6,723 nucleotides of DNA from Planctomycetota bacterium (GCA_023397045.1 JAEWUR010000773.1:1-6723), one strand, 5' to 3'; positions 1 to 6,375 are shown, numbered from the stretch's first letter. Numbers and translations: made by a program. Notes: generated by a model from the sequence alone, not told the origin.

Positions 1-1134
1 GTCATGCGGTTGGTTTTTGGGCTGGGCACGCGCGCGGTTGATCGTTCGGACGATGATTATACGCGGATCGTGGCGCTCAATGCGCCGGAACGCCGCCCCG
101 AGAGCGATTTCGACGAGGTCCGGCAGTATTCGCAGCGGAAAGTCGACGTGATCGATCTGGAGGCCAACCAACTGGTGGCCGATGAGTTCACCGATGTGGT
201 CGAACGGAGTCCTCGGTTGCCGGTGCATGTCTTTGCGTCGGCCGGCGGTGCTTCGTCGCGCCGATCGGAAGAAATTGCGTTGCCGGGCAGTGCGCCGCCG
301 GTGCTGACGTTCGATCATCTCCTTTCACAGACGCGGTTTGTCGACGATATGCGGCAGATGCTTCGGACGTTGCAGGACGCCTACGACCATCCGGTCGACA
401 CCGAGTTTACGGCGAACTTCTCGGACGGCGAACATTATAAAATCAACCTGGTGCAGTGCCGGCCGTTGCAGGTTGTGTCGGAGGGCGGCGTGATCGAGGA
501 ACCGGCGGCGATTCGCCCGGAAGATCGAATCCTCGAAGCCCACGGCGCGGTGATCGGACAGAGCCGGGTGAGTCGCATCGATCGTTTGGTTTACGTTCCG
601 CCGTCCGTCTATGGACAGTTGCCGATTCGCGATCGGTATACGGTCGCCCGGTTGATCGGGCGACTGCTGCACGTGAAGGAATCGAAACCGCATGAAGTGA
701 TGTTGCTTGGGCCGGGACGTTGGGGAACAACGACGCCTTCGTTGGGCGTGCCGGTGTCGTTTGCCGAGATCGATACGGCCTCGGTGCTGTGCGAGATCGT
801 GGCGATGCGCGAGGATCTGGTGCCCGACGTCTCGCTGGGAACGCATTTTTTCAACGATCTGGTCGAGATGGATATCTTGTATCTGGCGTTGTTTCCCGGG
901 CGGAAGGACAACTACTGGAGCCGGGATTTCTTCGAGAAGACGCCGAATCGTTTGACGGAATTGTTGCCGGGCGAATCGCAATGGGCCGAGGCCGTGCGCG
1001 TGATCGATGTGCCGGCGACGACCGAAAGCCAAACGGCGTTGAAGTTGAACGCGAATGCGATGACGCAACACGTGATCTGCTATCTTGAGTCGACCGGCGG
1101 AAAGTCGAGCGAGCGATCGGCGACGACGTATTGA
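1..1134 (+). CDS. PEP/pyruvate-binding (PPDK_N) domain protein, C-terminal part, 5' truncated by window edge
   Basis: The reading frame is open from base 1 and ends at TGA 1132-1134. The Met at base 4 is internal to a conserved motif, so the real start lies upstream. Counting from that Met, residues 5-27 (FGLGTRAVDRS, then DDYTRIVALN) and the QCRPLQ motif at about 151-155 match the second half of the ATP-grasp PPDK_N domain, which phosphorylates a substrate using ATP in PEP synthase and pyruvate phosphate dikinase. After QCRPLQ there is neither a phosphohistidine swivelling domain nor a PEP-binding TIM barrel. Instead there is a roughly 220-residue module with LLGPGRWG (234-241), PSLGVPVSF (245-253) and LGTHFFNDLVEMDI (278-291). 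This module occurs in a distinct family of bacterial PPDK_N proteins whose reaction is not established, so the protein is probably not a canonical PEP synthase. It is cytoplasmic by appearance. The gene faces the minus-strand cluster and ends just before a hairpin. Family assignment is secure; substrate and partner are unknown. Confidence 0.87.
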   Translation, partial: VMRLVFGLGTRAVDRSDDDYTRIVALNAPERRPESDFDEVRQYSQRKVDVIDLEANQLVADEFTDVVERSPRLPVHVFASAGGASSRRSEEIALPGSAPPVLTFDHLLSQTRFVDDMRQMLRTLQDAYDHPVDTEFTANFSDGEHYKINLVQCRPLQVVSEGGVIEEPAAIRPEDRILEAHGAVIGQSRVSRIDRLVYVPPSVYGQLPIRDRYTVARLIGRLLHVKESKPHEVMLLGPGRWGTTTPSLGVPVSFAEIDTASVLCEIVAMREDLVPDVSLGTHFFNDLVEMDILYLALFPGRKDNYWSRDFFEKTPNRLTELLPGESQWAEAVRVIDVPATTESQTALKLNANAMTQHVICYLESTGGKSSERSATTY

Positions 1135-1175
1135 TTTTTATCGCGTTTGCAGTCTGAACACGTGCTGCGAAAGAC

Positions 1176-1252
1176 GCCCTCACCCTAACCCTCTCCCGGC
1201 GGGAGAGGGGACGGTTTTTCCATACTGCCCTCACTGGCACGGCGAGGGGACG
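1176..1252. repeat. Two related repeat units with GCCCTCAC and GAGGGGACG ends
   Basis: Unit A (1176-1213) and unit B (1227-1252) both begin with GCCCTCAC and both end with GAGGGGACG, but differ in length and centre. A has a 21-bp near-perfect palindrome inside; B has a short TGGCACGGC-like centre and can form only a weaker CCCTC/GAGGG stem. CCCTCACCCTAACCCTCTCCC-type sequence is, from general knowledge, a common dispersed intergenic motif in high-GC bacteria. This looks like a full copy next to a partly deleted copy. It fills most of the 123-bp gap between convergent genes. Confidence 0.5.
1189..1219 (+). terminator. Candidate rho-independent terminator in the convergent gap
   Basis: CCCTCTCCC (1189-1197) and GGGAGAGGG (1201-1209) form a perfect 9-bp GC-rich stem around GGC, or 10 bp if the G and C of the centre also pair. 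Five T's follow at 1215-1219 after a short gap. It lies 55 bp after the stop of the PPDK_N gene and would end that transcript. The stem is symmetrical, so it could also stall transcription of the opposing LTPEQR gene, but no T-run follows on that strand. The gap between stem and T-run is longer than ideal, and the sequence also resembles a dispersed intergenic repeat, so the terminator role is an inference. Confidence 0.45.
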
Positions 1253-1257
1253 AGGTC

Positions 1258-1857
1258 CTAGCGTCGCGGGCCGTGGAAGGGGTTTGGCGGGAGGCCGAGC
1301 TCGTAGCGGCGTTTCTGCATGTCGGCGAAGAAGGCCGAACGTTTGGCGCGCTGTTCGGGCGTTAGATCGTCGAGGTGCATGTTGCGCCGCGTCGCGCGAT
1401 CGCCGGGGTTGTTGCTGCGGGGCGGCCGTTGACCGGCATTGGGCATCGGGCCGCCGGCGACTTGGGGAGCATTGCCGCGAGCCGCTTGGCGTCGCGATTC
1501 CCATTCCTTGCGGCGTTTTTCGCCTTCTTCGATCTGCTTGTCGAGATAGGCCACCCGTTCTTCGGGCGGCAAGGCAAAGTAGGCGTCCATCTGTTCGTCC
1601 ATGCGGCGTTCAAATTCTTGGCGGCCCTGTTGATGGACGACTTCTCGCTGTTCGGGCGTGAGTTTCTGCATCTCCTGGTGGATCAGCTCGAAGCTCTGCC
1701 GGCGTTGTTCGGGCGACTGGTCTTCCTTGAAGGCTTCGGCGCCGAGTTGCTTGATCTTTTCGATCTGTGGATCCGTGCGGCTTCGGAATGCCCAAACCGA
1801 ACCGACGATCACCAGGAGAAGGATCGTTGCCGTGACGGTGATGGTTTTCTTGCTCAT
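1258..1857 (-). CDS. Membrane-anchored LTPEQR-motif protein, unknown function
   Basis: The product is 199 residues if started at ATG 1855-1857. That start has GGAAAGG (1866-1872) 8 bases upstream and places one hydrophobic helix (about 6-24) right after MSKK. A start 30 bases further upstream (1887) has no ribosome binding site and would put charged residues before the helix. After the anchor, the protein is highly charged and predicted helical. It carries repeated S/L-x-P-E-Q/E-R motifs: SPEQRR (48-53), LTPEQREVV (66-74), LPPEERVAYL (96-105) and LTPEQRAKR (165-173). A flexible Pro/Asn/Gly stretch (about 130-155) precedes the last copy. The motif recalls the LTxxQ motif of Spy/CpxP-type periplasmic proteins, but homology is not shown and the anchor is uncleaved in appearance. 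The charged part is probably periplasmic. It follows the pseudopilin gene by 102 bp on the same strand and is likely co-transcribed. I do not recognise a specific function. Confidence 0.8.
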   Translation of the reverse strand: MSKKTITVTATILLLVIVGSVWAFRSRTDPQIEKIKQLGAEAFKEDQSPEQRRQSFELIHQEMQKLTPEQREVVHQQGRQEFERRMDEQMDAYFALPPEERVAYLDKQIEEGEKRRKEWESRRQAARGNAPQVAGGPMPNAGQRPPRSNNPGDRATRRNMHLDDLTPEQRAKRSAFFADMQKRRYELGLPPNPFHGPRR

Positions 1858-1865
1858 GTCGGATG

Positions 1866-1872
1866 CCTTTCC
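1866..1872 (-). promoter_or_regulatory. Ribosome binding site that fixes the start of the LTPEQR protein
   Basis: On the minus strand GGAAAGG lies 8 bases before the ATG at 1857. No comparable purine-rich site precedes the alternative ATG at 1887, so this decides the start. Confidence 0.6.
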
Positions 1873-1959
1873 GAGAAGTGCCGGCATAGACGGCTTAATC
1901 GCGGTTTTTCGGTTTTTTCATGGTCCGCAAGGCGGCCCCTACGTGCTGTTGGTTGAAGA

Positions 1960-2559
1960 TCAAAAAGGTCGGTACGAGGCGACATGGCCGTCGCAGTAGA
2001 GGAACCAGCGCGAGCCTTCCTGTTCCTTCGGACCGTGGAAGTAATCGTAATCGCAGACGATCCAGACCTCGCCGGACGGACGGTCTCTGCCGTGGTGGTC
2101 GCGCAGGTATTCGACGCGGGTCTTGCCTTTGCCGTTCAGAGGGTTTACGGCCCGATTTTCGGGATAGAGGTAGCTGAGACCTTCGCCGTCAAAATAGGAG
2201 AGGCCATCGCTACGCCCGTCCGACGCCGCGCCGGGAACGTCGCTGGGGCAACGGAAGACGCCCTTGTTGTTTTCGATGAACGGCCCGATCGCTTCGGCGA
2301 GGCTCGGCCTGTTGCTCGTGTTCACGGTCCTGGGCATTTCAGCGGCGATGGGGTAACCGCCGTTCATGCCTTGCGAATCGACGTACATGTCGATTGCGAT
2401 GCCGATCTGGTGCAGATTGTTGCGGCATTGGGCCGATCGGGCCGACGCGCGGGAGGCCTGGACGGCCGGGAGCAACAGCGCGAGCAACACGCCGATGATC
2501 GTAATGACGACCAAGAGTTCGACGAGCGTAAAGGCCGTTTTTTTTGGGGGGGGCGACAT
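1960..2559 (-). CDS. Short type II pseudopilin-like protein (DUF1559/H-X9-DG-like)
   Basis: From ATG 2557-2559 the product is 199 residues. It has a short basic leader (MSPPPKKTA), then the prepilin peptidase recognition sequence with cleavage expected between A9 and F10, the invariant Glu at position +5 of the mature protein (E14), and a hydrophobic helix (about 10-30) ending in [14 protein letters not shown]. This is the planctomycete pseudopilin pattern; Ala instead of Gly before the cut is usual there. The C-terminal globular domain holds RCPSD (103-107), found in many of these proteins, and ends with a WFLYCDGHV segment (185-193). The usual H-X9-DG spacing is stretched: H175 to D190 leaves 14 residues between. 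Most DUF1559 proteins are around 300 residues or more, so this is a short form. It is probably exported and assembled or anchored through a type II secretion-like system; its exact job is unknown. The ATG has no clear ribosome binding site. An upstream in-frame TTG (2593-2595) is possible but would add an unusual leader. Confidence 0.88.
   Translation of the reverse strand: MSPPPKKTAFTLVELLVVITIIGVLLALLLPAVQASRASARSAQCRNNLHQIGIAIDMYVDSQGMNGGYPIAAEMPRTVNTSNRPSLAEAIGPFIENNKGVFRCPSDVPGAASDGRSDGLSYFDGEGLSYLYPENRAVNPLNGKGKTRVEYLRDHHGRDRPSGEVWIVCDYDYFHGPKEQEGSRWFLYCDGHVASYRPF
2538..2553 (-). repeat. C8A8 homopolymer tract inside the prepilin leader codons
   Basis: On the coding (minus) strand eight C's (2553-2546) run directly into eight A's (2545-2538), covering codons 3-8 (Pro-Pro-Pro-Lys-Lys-Thr). 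In frame it contains C CCA AAA, which fits the X XXY YYZ pattern of -1 ribosomal slippage sites. Both runs are also prone to replication and transcription slippage. Any single-base change shifts the frame before the processing site and would abolish the product. Confidence 0.85.
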
Positions 2560-2648
2560 TTCAGACGTCTCGAAAGGGAGGCAGACCGTGAACAACCTAC
2601 CGGACCGTTTTATTAAACCCCGGTGGACCGCGACGGTTCCGCGCTTTT

Positions 2649-2677
2649 ATCGTAGACGACCGCGATATCGGCGTCCA
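2649..2677 (-). promoter_or_regulatory. Candidate promoter for the pseudopilin gene
   Basis: Reading the minus strand, TGGACG (2677-2672) and TACGAT (2654-2649) are separated by 17 bases; each matches four of six positions of the sigma70 -35 and -10 consensus. An alternative -10 element, TTTAAT (2617-2612, five of six matches), lies closer to the gene but has no good -35. The 211-bp gap after the glycosidase gene makes an independent promoter likely, but which element is used cannot be decided from sequence. Confidence 0.3.
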
Positions 2678-2681
2678 GTGG

Positions 2682-2715
2682 GGATTTGCCGCTGCGGAGG
2701 GGGCGAGGATTTGCC
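2682..2715 (-). repeat. Tandem 9-bp direct repeats upstream of the candidate pseudopilin promoter
   Basis: GGCAAATCC on the minus strand occurs at 2682-2690 and again at 2707-2715, 25 bp apart start to start. The nearer copy lies just upstream of the candidate -35 element (2672-2677), a position typical of activator sites. A further pair of 8-bp repeats, TTGCAGGA on the minus strand, occurs at 2735-2742 and 2762-2769 right after the glycosidase stop. Both could be chance. Confidence 0.3.
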
Positions 2716-2770
2716 TCCCTTTCGTCGCAACTCGTCCTGCAATGGTGTCGTCGGTAGAACTTCCTGCAAC

Positions 2771-5203
2771 TTATGGCCGGTAGAGGTGGCAAGCGACGAT
2801 CGGGTCGTCCTTCCAGGAAGGCGCGATCAGGACTTTCGGCTCGGAGACCATCGCGTCGGCGATTTCTTCCGCCGGGATGGGAGCGGCGGCGGCAGGCTTC
2901 CAGGCCAGATCGAATTGGAACTCGAACGAGCCGTGGCTGTCGCCCACGAAATTCGTGAACCAACGGTTGTCGAAGATCATGGCCATGACGCGGCCGGGAT
3001 TTTTTGGCGGGTCTTTCCGGCGTGCCAGGGCTTGGTGATCGCCGAACGTCACCAACGGGGCGTCGCGGCTGACCCAAATCCAGTTGCCCAGCGGCGTCTC
3101 GTAGTGGAGCCAGCCGTCGATGGCGAAGTAGTCGCGGCACGACCCGGGAAGCTGATCTTCGTAGGGAACGAACGGCATGCCGCCGTTGCCGGCTCGCGGC
3201 AACCCCTCGTTGCACGGCAGCGGGCAATCGATGAAGAACCACTCGGGAGCTTCGTCCGAAATCCTGTTAAATCGCATGGTGAGACGAGCCCTCGGTTCAT
3301 GTTTCCAGAGTTCCAGTTGCCGCGTGGCCCAACGCAGGCGAGGATGGTGCAGGACTTGCGTGTAGGTGATCGTGTGGTCGGAGGCTTCGACGGTCGCGGG
3401 TCCCTGGGCCGTGGCTGGGATTTCTTCCAAAACCTCGCGACGCCGCCGTTCGCGTTCCGCGTCGTCGTCAATCAAGAATATCTCGCGAGCGATCCACCGG
3501 GGAGCGAAGCCGCGAATGCCGACCGACAGAAAATCGCCGAAGCCGGGTGCGAACAGCGATTGTTCCATGCCGGACCAAATGGCCGAGGTGGGCCATTGAT
3601 GCCGATCGAGTTCCGTGACCGGCCCCGTGTCTTTTTTCACGGCTGGCGCTGTCTCTTTGCTCAATTGCAGCCGGCGAATCTCACCGCCCTGCAACCCTTC
3701 GATCCAAAAACGCGCCGCCATGTCGGGGCAGTTGTCGGGAAACGTCGCCGCGGTGTTTTCGATCGTCAACTCGTCGGGACTCTGGGGACGCTCGTAGGGC
3801 TTCAGGCCGCGCCGACACTCGATCGGGATTTTTTTGCCCGTGGTCGGGTCGTCGAGCGAGCGGTAGTCTTCCCGCAAGCAGCTTTTCAGCATAGTGACCC
3901 AGCCGCTCCAGGGCTGTTTTGTGGTGTTCGCCACGTAGAATCCCTCGTCGGCCGAGCCGAGACGGCCGCGAATGCGTTGTGACAGGATCCATTTCGATCG
4001 GGCGAGCGATTGGTAGGCGGGGCGTGATTTTTCGTTGTACTGTGCGACCGTGTCGAGGTTCCACGGCATGGCGATACTGTTGATGTGTCCCCAGGTGTGT
4101 TCGTCGAACAGACACAACTGTTCGTAAACGTCGTTGACCGATTGTGTGCCCTGGGGACTCAGCGGTCCCCAAACGTCAGACTCGGCAGCGGCCAGGAATC
4201 GCTTGGCAAAACGGCTAGCGGCGACCTCGCGCGGTCCGGAGGCCACGCCGTTAGCCCACCAATCGGTCCACTCGCCCTCGAACTCGGGAATTCGGTCGCC
4301 AATCTCCTCTTCGAGTTTTTTGAGCGCGGCCGAGACGGTGGTTAATCGCAAGGTCGGCGTGAAGCCGAGCCGATGCCACGCGGCCACGAAATCGGCCAGC
4401 GGAGGGAACGGCGGATCGCCGTCGATGCGCCACTCGTTGGTCATGGAAATCAGAAGCGTTTCATGCGGATAGCCTGACGCTTCGAGTTGTTCGAGCCGTT
4501 GAAGGACGTTTTGATAGGCCTTCTTCATTGATGCGTCGTCGGTCGACAGGATCTCGCCTGGTCGCGGCGGGCGGTAGCGCGTGTCGTGGGCCTCGGGCAC
4601 CGGGCCGCGTCGCCAACTGTTCGGTTCGAAATAGGAATAGCCGTCGGGATAGGCGTCGCCGAGCCAAACGAACATGCGGCGACCGTCGGGCATCTTCCAC
4701 CAGAAGGCGGAAGGGCGTTTTTGCGGCGGGCCGCCGCTCTCGGAGTTGATACCGAAGAACATGCGGCGGACGTCGCGGTCGAGCAACGCGATGGCGCCGG
4801 CCCGGGGCATGCCGTTGACGTCGTTCTGGATGGCCGATTGCGGCCGAACGTGTTGCCAGAGTTCGTCGGGCAGCCAATGCATCGCGGTCTGCCATTCGCG
4901 GCGATTCAAGGTCGGCGTCTGGTTGATCGGCAACGCGGTGATGTCGAGCTGTCCCGAATGAACTGCCTTCAGAAACTCGTCGCGCCGATCGGGCGAGGCC
5001 GCGCGCCACCAGTTGCGCACGGCAAGTGAGGACTCGGCCGTCCAGCAGAACTTGCCCCAGTCCGGATTGTTGACCGTCGGCAGCACGGCATCGACGGCAA
5101 TGTCGATGTAACGCTGTTGGAGCTCGTGGCAAATCGCCGGATGGTCGGTGAATCCGTAGTCGCTATGGCAGAAATGGACGAGGTCAATGTGTTGGATTGT
5201 CAT
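2771..5203 (-). CDS. GH38/DUF5054-like zinc glycoside hydrolase (putative)
   Basis: The product is 810 residues from ATG 5201-5203, chosen because GAAGG (5212-5216) lies 8 bases upstream; a TTG two codons earlier is the alternative. The N-terminus has CHSDYGFTD (12-20), the H-x-D-x-GF(T)D signature of the GH38-type deacetylase-fold barrel; H13 and D15 are expected Zn ligands. QNDVNGMP (126-133) probably supplies the nucleophile Asp (D128), and FDEHTWGH (366-373) the further Zn-binding His (H369). A conserved GEWTDWWANG block (310-319) lies between them. The remaining 400 residues resemble the beta-rich C-terminal half of GH38-like enzymes and are rich in Trp. There is no signal peptide, so the enzyme should act in the cytoplasm. 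Known GH38 enzymes cleave alpha-mannosides, but this divergent branch (DUF5054-like) has no assured substrate. The start lies 20 bp inside the upstream transporter gene, which implies translational coupling. Family call is good; substrate is inference. Confidence 0.82.
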   Translation of the reverse strand: MTIQHIDLVHFCHSDYGFTDHPAICHELQQRYIDIAVDAVLPTVNNPDWGKFCWTAESSLAVRNWWRAASPDRRDEFLKAVHSGQLDITALPINQTPTLNRREWQTAMHWLPDELWQHVRPQSAIQNDVNGMPRAGAIALLDRDVRRMFFGINSESGGPPQKRPSAFWWKMPDGRRMFVWLGDAYPDGYSYFEPNSWRRGPVPEAHDTRYRPPRPGEILSTDDASMKKAYQNVLQRLEQLEASGYPHETLLISMTNEWRIDGDPPFPPLADFVAAWHRLGFTPTLRLTTVSAALKKLEEEIGDRIPEFEGEWTDWWANGVASGPREVAASRFAKRFLAAAESDVWGPLSPQGTQSVNDVYEQLCLFDEHTWGHINSIAMPWNLDTVAQYNEKSRPAYQSLARSKWILSQRIRGRLGSADEGFYVANTTKQPWSGWVTMLKSCLREDYRSLDDPTTGKKIPIECRRGLKPYERPQSPDELTIENTAATFPDNCPDMAARFWIEGLQGGEIRRLQLSKETAPAVKKDTGPVTELDRHQWPTSAIWSGMEQSLFAPGFGDFLSVGIRGFAPRWIAREIFLIDDDAERERRRREVLEEIPATAQGPATVEASDHTITYTQVLHHPRLRWATRQLELWKHEPRARLTMRFNRISDEAPEWFFIDCPLPCNEGLPRAGNGGMPFVPYEDQLPGSCRDYFAIDGWLHYETPLGNWIWVSRDAPLVTFGDHQALARRKDPPKNPGRVMAMIFDNRWFTNFVGDSHGSFEFQFDLAWKPAAAAPIPAEEIADAMVSEPKVLIAPSWKDDPIVACHLYRP

Positions 5204-6200
5204 GGGCAAGACCTTCGGAAGTGTTGGCGACCGCTTCGGCGACGTTCGCGGCGTCGTCGGGCGGGGCGATCAGGCTTATCAGGAGTGTGCCGGCGATGCT
5301 CAGGAAGATGCCGATGGAAATCTCCCGGTTACAGGGTTCCGCAAACATCGAGATGCCGGCGATGACGGTCAGGACCGAGACGAGTCCGTTGTTGATCACG
5401 TTGACGCGGACGACCGTGATCATTTGCAGACTCTTGGTGACCATGTAAAAACCGATAAGATTCATGAAACCAGCCGCCAGCATCGCGCCGAGGCTGTCGA
5501 GCGGGGTGTGAATCATTGCGTCGATTCCAACATGATAGATGCACCAAGGCGCGAAGGCGGCCGCGCCGACGAAATTGATCAGGAACACTGCGGCGGCGGG
5601 CGAGGTCGTTTCGCTGACCATTTTGCGGATGCCGACCGTCAGGATTGCGAAGGCGATGCCGCCGAGGATGCCGGCGCCGATGCCGAGCAGCGACCAGAAC
5701 GGAGTCACGGCCGTTTGGACCGATTCGGCAGCCGAGGCTTCGGTGGCTGCTTGCGTGCCAATGCTGAAAAGGACCACCGACGCGGTGATCATGATGATGG
5801 CGGCCACCTGGGGGTAGGTTACTTTTTCGCCGAGTACGATCAGGCCGAGGATCGCGCTGGCGGCCAACATGACGCCCATTTGAAGCGTACCGGTGACGCT
5901 GACGCCGACGATCGACATTGCCCAAATCGTGAGGATGCCGCCCAACTGCGTGATGAAGCCGAGGGCCAACATGGCGAAAACGTCGCGCCACGGCGGCAGG
6001 GCGGGACGGCCTCGCAGGGCAAGCGATGCAAGGTAGATGCCCACGATCGACGCGCCGACCGAGGCCTGAACGCAGTTGACCCATGTCGCATCTTGTTTGT
6101 CGGAGACGAAGCGGAGGCAAATGTTGTAGGTTGTGTATCCCAGTGCGGAAAGCACGCAATAGAAGGTCCCGAGCGTCGCGGTGGTGCGAGGATTCGACAT
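5184..6200 (-). CDS. EamA/DMT superfamily transporter
   Basis: From ATG 6198-6200 the product is 338 residues with ten hydrophobic helices at roughly 8-30, 42-63, 73-95, 98-123, 129-149, 168-190, 202-224, 236-258, 262-286 and 294-313. They form two five-helix EamA repeats. Each repeat has the family's Glu after the fourth helix: LGEKVTYPQ (123-131) and AEPCNREIS (287-295). A soluble Ala/Glu linker (150-165) joins the halves and a short acidic tail ends the protein. EamA proteins sit in the inner membrane and move metabolites, amino acids or sugars; substrate cannot be read from sequence. Overlap with the glycosidase gene suggests a glycoside or sugar, or its breakdown product. An in-frame GTG at 6207-6209 has GGGA close upstream and is a real alternative start, adding three residues; the ATG at 6242 lacks any ribosome binding site. 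A candidate promoter lies about 70 bp upstream. Confidence 0.88.
   Translation of the reverse strand: MSNPRTTATLGTFYCVLSALGYTTYNICLRFVSDKQDATWVNCVQASVGASIVGIYLASLALRGRPALPPWRDVFAMLALGFITQLGGILTIWAMSIVGVSVTGTLQMGVMLAASAILGLIVLGEKVTYPQVAAIIMITASVVLFSIGTQAATEASAAESVQTAVTPFWSLLGIGAGILGGIAFAILTVGIRKMVSETTSPAAAVFLINFVGAAAFAPWCIYHVGIDAMIHTPLDSLGAMLAAGFMNLIGFYMVTKSLQMITVVRVNVINNGLVSVLTVIAGISMFAEPCNREISIGIFLSIAGTLLISLIAPPDDAANVAEAVANTSEGLAHDNPTH
5212..5216 (-). promoter_or_regulatory. Ribosome binding site of the glycosidase gene, inside the transporter gene
   Basis: GAAGG on the minus strand sits 8 bases before the ATG at 5203 and within the last codons of the EamA-family gene (which ends at 5184). 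It supports the ATG over the TTG at 5207-5209 and fits coupled translation of the two genes. Confidence 0.6.
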
Positions 6201-6268
6201 AGGCGTCACGTCATCCCTGGGGTCGTGTCGGCGGCAGTGCATTACCGGCGGAAAAACGCATGTATGTT

Positions 6269-6297
6269 ATTTTAGACGATTGTCAAAAGGAGCACAA
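6269..6297 (-). promoter_or_regulatory. Candidate sigma70-type promoter of the transporter-glycosidase operon
   Basis: On the minus strand TTGTGC (6297-6292) and TAAAAT (6274-6269) are spaced by 17 bases. The -10 matches five of six consensus positions and the -35 keeps the key TTG. The A/T-rich stretch is distinct from the GC-rich surroundings. A perfect TTGACA (6285-6280) sits between them, but with no good -10 at the right distance. The expected leader is about 60 bases. Confidence 0.5.
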
Positions 6298-6342
6298 GGG
6301 CGTGGAACCGCGCAGCGTCGACCGGGGGTACCACCGTGGGTG

Positions 6343-6354
6343 AGGCTTCGGCCT
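6343..6354. other. Short hairpin with a cUUCGg tetraloop
   Basis: AGGC-TTCG-GCCT forms a four-pair stem closed by C-G around TTCG on the plus strand, the unusually stable cUUCGg loop if transcribed that way. GTG (6340-6342) and CAC (6357-6359) can extend the stem across a two-base bulge. On the minus strand the loop reads CGAA. It lies in the 239-bp gap between the UPF0210 gene and the transporter gene. No T-run follows on either strand. Confidence 0.4.
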
Positions 6355-6375
6355 AACACTGGCAGCCAACGTCCT

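Noticed and set aside
325..1071. Minus-strand open frame of 248 codons opposite the PPDK_N gene
   Set aside because: Shadow of a well-conserved gene; Arg/His/Gln-rich with no motif.
1925..1935. Small CCGC-AAG-GCGG hairpin between the pseudopilin and LTPEQR genes as a terminator
   Set aside because: Only four base pairs and no T-run on the minus strand; the T-runs at 1904-1919 read as A's in the transcript of these genes.
1375..1956. Plus-strand hydrophobic open frame of 193 codons opposite the LTPEQR gene
   Set aside because: The Phe/Leu-rich translation is simply the complement of Glu/Lys codons. The minus-strand gene has a proper anchor, a ribosome binding site and repeated motifs.
2366..3982. 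Long plus-strand open frame of 538 codons opposite the glycosidase and pseudopilin genes
   Set aside because: It lies antisense to two genes with clear protein families, spans their intergenic gap, and its translation is Arg/Pro/Gly-rich with no recognisable domain. Long antisense frames are expected in high-GC coding DNA.
5187..6275. Plus-strand open frame of 362 codons opposite the EamA transporter gene
   Set aside because: It mirrors the transporter gene; its Asp/His/Gly/Arg-rich translation is the complement of hydrophobic codons and shows no family features.
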